Shown here: positions 61,486-64,000 of the stretch, piece after piece
How positions within the stretch are numbered: position 1 is the first letter of the stretch
How the letters are laid out: each line of letters starts with the position of its first letter
Assembly: GCA_031178065.1 (NCBI GenBank)
Contig: JAPSJS010000001.1
Span: forward strand, 62,001 to 126,000
Origin: Altererythrobacter sp.
Lineage (GTDB): Bacteria; Pseudomonadota; Alphaproteobacteria; Sphingomonadales; Sphingomonadaceae
Direction: 5' to 3'
Length of the DNA stretch: 64,000 nt
The notes under the pieces: generated by a model
Told to the model about the DNA's origin: nothing
Databases searched by the model: none
What the model saw: only the letters and a program-made list of their open reading frames with translations
Program-made: the position numbers and the translations under genes

Positions 61486-62292
61486 TCAAATGTCCGCGAA
61501 ATTCGGGGGGCGTTTTTCCATTCCGGCCATGACCGCTTCGACCTGGTTGGGCGTGCGCATGATCTTGTGCTGCTCCATGCTTTCCTGGAGCAGGATCTCG
61601 TCGGTCGTGCGCTCGACCATGGCGGCGGCGAGCCGTTTGGCGGCGCGGATCGCGTGGGGATTGCGGCCGGCGATTGCGGCGGCGATCGCGGTGGCGCGGG
61701 CGAGCGGGTCGGGATCGACATGGGTGGCGAAACCGAGGCCGAACGCGTCCTCCCCGGTGAATTCACGGTTGGTGTAGACGAGCTCGCGCAGCACGTCGTC
61801 GCGCACGAGACCGCGCCAGAGTGCGTAACCGCCCATGTCGGGGACTAGCCCCCACTTCATCTCCATCACCGCCATGCGCGTATCGGGCGCGGCGACGCGG
61901 ATGTCGGCCCCGCTGGCGATCTGCAGGCCGCCGCCGAAGCAGACACCGTGGACCGCCGCGATCACGGGCACCGGCAACTTGCGCCATTGCATGGCGACCT
62001 GCTGGAACATGTTGGCGTTGCCATGCGTGCGATCGGTGATCCGCGGCCCGTCCGGATCGGGCGCCTTCGCGAAGTTCGACAGGTCGAGCCCGGCGCAGAA
62101 GGCGCGGCCTTCGCCCGACAGGACGACCACCCGCAGACCCTTCATCTCGTGCAGTGCCTGCCCGGCTTCGATCAGGCGGGCGAACATCTCGGGGTCGAGC
62201 GCGTTCATCTTGTCGGGCCGCGTCAGGCGGACCTGCGCCAAGCCGTCGCTACCCAGATCGATCGAAATCCGATCGTTTTCCCGAAACCCCAT
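61486..62292 (-). CDS. Enoyl-CoA hydratase/crotonase family protein
   Basis: A 268-residue crotonase from ATG 62,292 (ATG 62,325 also open). GRAFCAGLDLS and AAVHGVCFGGGLQIASGADIRVAAPDTRMAVMEMKWGLVPDMGG are signatures. Position with a thioesterase-like gene suggests fatty acid or terpenoid degradation. Its first 44 bases overlap the winged-helix gene end. Confidence 0.88.
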   Translation of the reverse strand: MGFRENDRISIDLGSDGLAQVRLTRPDKMNALDPEMFARLIEAGQALHEMKGLRVVVLSGEGRAFCAGLDLSNFAKAPDPDGPRITDRTHGNANMFQQVAMQWRKLPVPVIAAVHGVCFGGGLQIASGADIRVAAPDTRMAVMEMKWGLVPDMGGYALWRGLVRDDVLRELVYTNREFTGEDAFGLGFATHVDPDPLARATAIAAAIAGRNPHAIRAAKRLAAAMVERTTDEILLQESMEQHKIMRTPNQVEAVMAGMEKRPPNFADI

Positions 62293-62698
62293 TGCCGTCA
62301 CCTGCCGCCGATTGGATGGCGGCATCGTTGCCCAAGCGCGAGAGGCTGTCCAGCGCTTCCGCGCCCACCCGGAGGAGATAGCCGCGCTCGGGGATCGTCG
62401 CGATCAGCCCGCGGAGGCCCACGGCGCGCATCTTGGCGCGAATGCGGCAGATAGCCACCGCGACGCGATTCGTCTCAGGATCGAAGTCCAGCCGCCAGAC
62501 GTCGCGCAGCAGGCGGTCCTGCGAGACCGGCTCGGGCGCGCATTCGGCGAGGTGCCAGAGCACCTCGAACTCGCGTGGATGGAGCCGCAGCCAGCGGCCG
62601 CGCACGAGCCCGTCCCGATGAAACAGGTCCAGCATGACCGGCCCCGCGGGGAAGCGGCGCGGCAGCACCGGCCGGCCCATGTCCTGCGCGCACCACAT
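62249..62698 (-). CDS. Winged-helix DNA-binding protein without receiver domain
   Basis: A 149-residue protein from ATG 62,698 (preceded by an in-frame GTG). Residues 35-115 (RWLRLHPREFEVLWHLAECAPEPVSQDRLLRDVWRLDFDPETNRVAVAICRIRAKMRAVGL) form an OmpR/PhoB-type winged helix with no phosphoreceiver. It overlaps the crotonase start by 44 bp, so it probably regulates it. Not a classical two-component regulator. Confidence 0.8.
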   Translation of the reverse strand: MWCAQDMGRPVLPRRFPAGPVMLDLFHRDGLVRGRWLRLHPREFEVLWHLAECAPEPVSQDRLLRDVWRLDFDPETNRVAVAICRIRAKMRAVGLRGLIATIPERGYLLRVGAEALDSLSRLGNDAAIQSAAGDGNGVSGKRSDFDRSG

Positions 62699-62832
62699 CA
62701 CGAACCCACCGCCCCAGCGCTACCCATACATCCCCCGACCCGTTGTGTTTTACTGGAGGATGCTAGGAACGGGCGGATCGGGCAGTCAACGTGCAGTCGG
62801 TCCGATCCGGCGGCATTTTGCCGCGCGGAATG

Positions 62833-64000
62833 TCAGCCGGTGTGCGCGACCGTGTTGAGGCCGAGCGAGGCGAAGTAGCGCTTCACGTTGCGCGCGGCCT
62901 GGCGCAGGCGCTGCTCGTTCTCGACCATGGCGATGCGGACGTAGCCTTCGCCCTCCTCGCCGTAGCCGACGCCCGGCGCCACGGCGACGTCGGCATGGAT
63001 CAGCAACTGCTTGGAAAATTCGAGACTGCCCATTTCCTTGAGCGCCGGCGGCAGCGGGGCCCAGGCAAACATCGAGGCGGGTGGCGGCGGAATGTCCCAA
63101 CCCGCGCGGCCGAACGCCTCGACCATCACGTCGCGCCGCTTGTGATAGAGCTGGCGGTTGGTTTCGACGATGTCCTGCGGGCCATTGAGCGCGGCGCAGG
63201 CCGCGGCCTGGATCGGGGTGAACGCGCCGTAGTCGAGATACGACTTCACCCGCGACATCGCTGCGATGAGATGCCGGTTGCCGACCGCGAAACCCATCCG
63301 CCAGCCGGCCATCGAGTAGGTCTTCGACATCGAGGTGAACTCGACCGCGACGTCCTTCGCGCCCTTGACTTGCATGATCGAGGGCGTCGGATTGCCGTCG
63401 AAGTAGAGCTCCGAATAGGCGAGGTCGGACAGGATCCAGACCTTGTTCTCCTTCGCCCAGGCGACCAGCCGCTCGTAGAACGCAAGGTCGACCACCTCGG
63501 CGGTGGGGTTCGAGGGGTAGTTGACCACCAGCACGCTCGGGCGCGGCACGGTGAAGTGCATCGCCTTCTCGAGGCTGCGGAAATAGTTCTCGTCGGGCGT
63601 GGTCGGCACGCTGCGGATCGTCGCCCCGGCGATGATGAAGCCGAAGGTGTGGATCGGGTAGCTCGGGTTGGGCGCGAGCACCACGTCGCCCGGGGCGGTG
63701 ATCGCGGTGGCGAGGCTGGCGAGCCCCTCCTTCGATCCCATCGTCACGACCACTTCGGTTTCGGGATCGAGATCGACCCCGAACCGGCGTCCGTAGTAAT
63801 TCGCCTGCGCGCGGCGCAGCCCGGGAATGCCCTTCGACTGGGAATAGCCGTGCGCGTCGGGCTTAGCCGCGACTTCGCACAGCTTGTCGACCACGTGCTG
63901 CGGCGGCGGCTGGTCGGGATTGCCCATGCCGAGATCGATGATGTCACGCCCCGCTCGCCGCGCCTCGTGCCGCATCGCGTTCACTTCGGCGATCACGTAG
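62833..64000 (-). CDS. Class I aminotransferase (AlaC-like), 5' partial
   Basis: At least 388 residues; the frame runs off the right edge (the codons at 63,997-64,000 are still in frame, YVIAEV), so the true start is outside. DLGMGNPDQPPP, LSDLAYSELYF, PLP lysine in SMSKTYSMAGWRMGFAVGN. Alanine-type or LL-DAP aminotransferase class, glutamate-pyruvate. Usually precedes homoserine dehydrogenase in sphingomonads. Confidence 0.9.
   Translation of the reverse strand, partial: YVIAEVNAMRHEARRAGRDIIDLGMGNPDQPPPQHVVDKLCEVAAKPDAHGYSQSKGIPGLRRAQANYYGRRFGVDLDPETEVVVTMGSKEGLASLATAITAPGDVVLAPNPSYPIHTFGFIIAGATIRSVPTTPDENYFRSLEKAMHFTVPRPSVLVVNYPSNPTAEVVDLAFYERLVAWAKENKVWILSDLAYSELYFDGNPTPSIMQVKGAKDVAVEFTSMSKTYSMAGWRMGFAVGNRHLIAAMSRVKSYLDYGAFTPIQAAACAALNGPQDIVETNRQLYHKRRDVMVEAFGRAGWDIPPPPASMFAWAPLPPALKEMGSLEFSKQLLIHADVAVAPGVGYGEEGEGYVRIAMVENEQRLRQAARNVKRYFASLGLNTVAHTG

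Overview
The window is GC-rich, densely packed alphaproteobacterial DNA. The gene content points to Sphingomonadales, most likely the Erythrobacter group: paired large TonB-dependent receptors, an ArsR-methyltransferase fusion heading a split-MetH operon, and a GlcNAc cluster with a fused EIIA-HPr-EI protein. This placement is inferred from family knowledge, not from a search.

Positions 1 to about 21,855 are the right part of a temperate phage genome that continues beyond the left edge. The leftward arm runs from a Cro-like gene (12,836) through a replication block (toprim primase, ParB-like protein, helicase-type ATPase). After a 1.17 kb largely non-coding stretch it continues into the packaging and head block (small terminase, ASCH protein, large terminase, RyR-domain protein, T7-type portal, Bbp19-like protein, Gly-rich scaffold-like protein). 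The Bbp19-like gene beside a T7-type portal recalls temperate podoviruses such as Bordetella BPP-1. The rightward arm starts with a CI-like repressor (12,924) and is a string of about 20 small overlapping genes, including an N6-adenine methyltransferase and a GapR/DUF2312 protein. It ends in a tyrosine integrase and two small genes. The right edge abuts a tRNA-Gly(CCC) gene cut in its anticodon loop. The non-coding stretch carries a 250 bp dyad-symmetric array of twelve GGAACC/GGTTCC hexamers, the most unusual element of the window.

Positions 21.9 to 30.0 kb encode valine catabolism. A LysR regulator diverges from mmsA, which is followed by three small exported proteins, an acyl-CoA dehydrogenase, 3-hydroxyisobutyryl-CoA hydrolase, enoyl-CoA hydratase, a small membrane protein and mmsB. 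Together these can take isobutyryl-CoA to propionyl-CoA.

Positions 30.0 to 41.7 kb (minus strand) encode one-carbon metabolism. A SahR-like ArsR-methyltransferase fusion, metF, and a MetH split in two with a GNAT gene between the halves are followed by a tandem glycine riboswitch and gcvT-gcvH-gcvPA-gcvPB. An Nmad3-like gene is fused translationally to the end of that operon. A flavin reductase-like gene and a thiolase gene with a frameshift follow at 41.7 to 43.9 kb.

Positions 44.1 to 60.3 kb hold a TonB receptor of unknown substrate and then a full chitooligosaccharide/GlcNAc system: TonB receptor, NagE-type EIICB, EIIA-HPr-EI fusion, GntR regulator, SIS-type deaminase, NagA and a GH20 hexosaminidase. 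The last 3.7 kb carries tRNA-Thr(CGT), tRNA-Cys(GCA), a thioesterase-like gene, a crotonase, a winged-helix protein and a partial aminotransferase.
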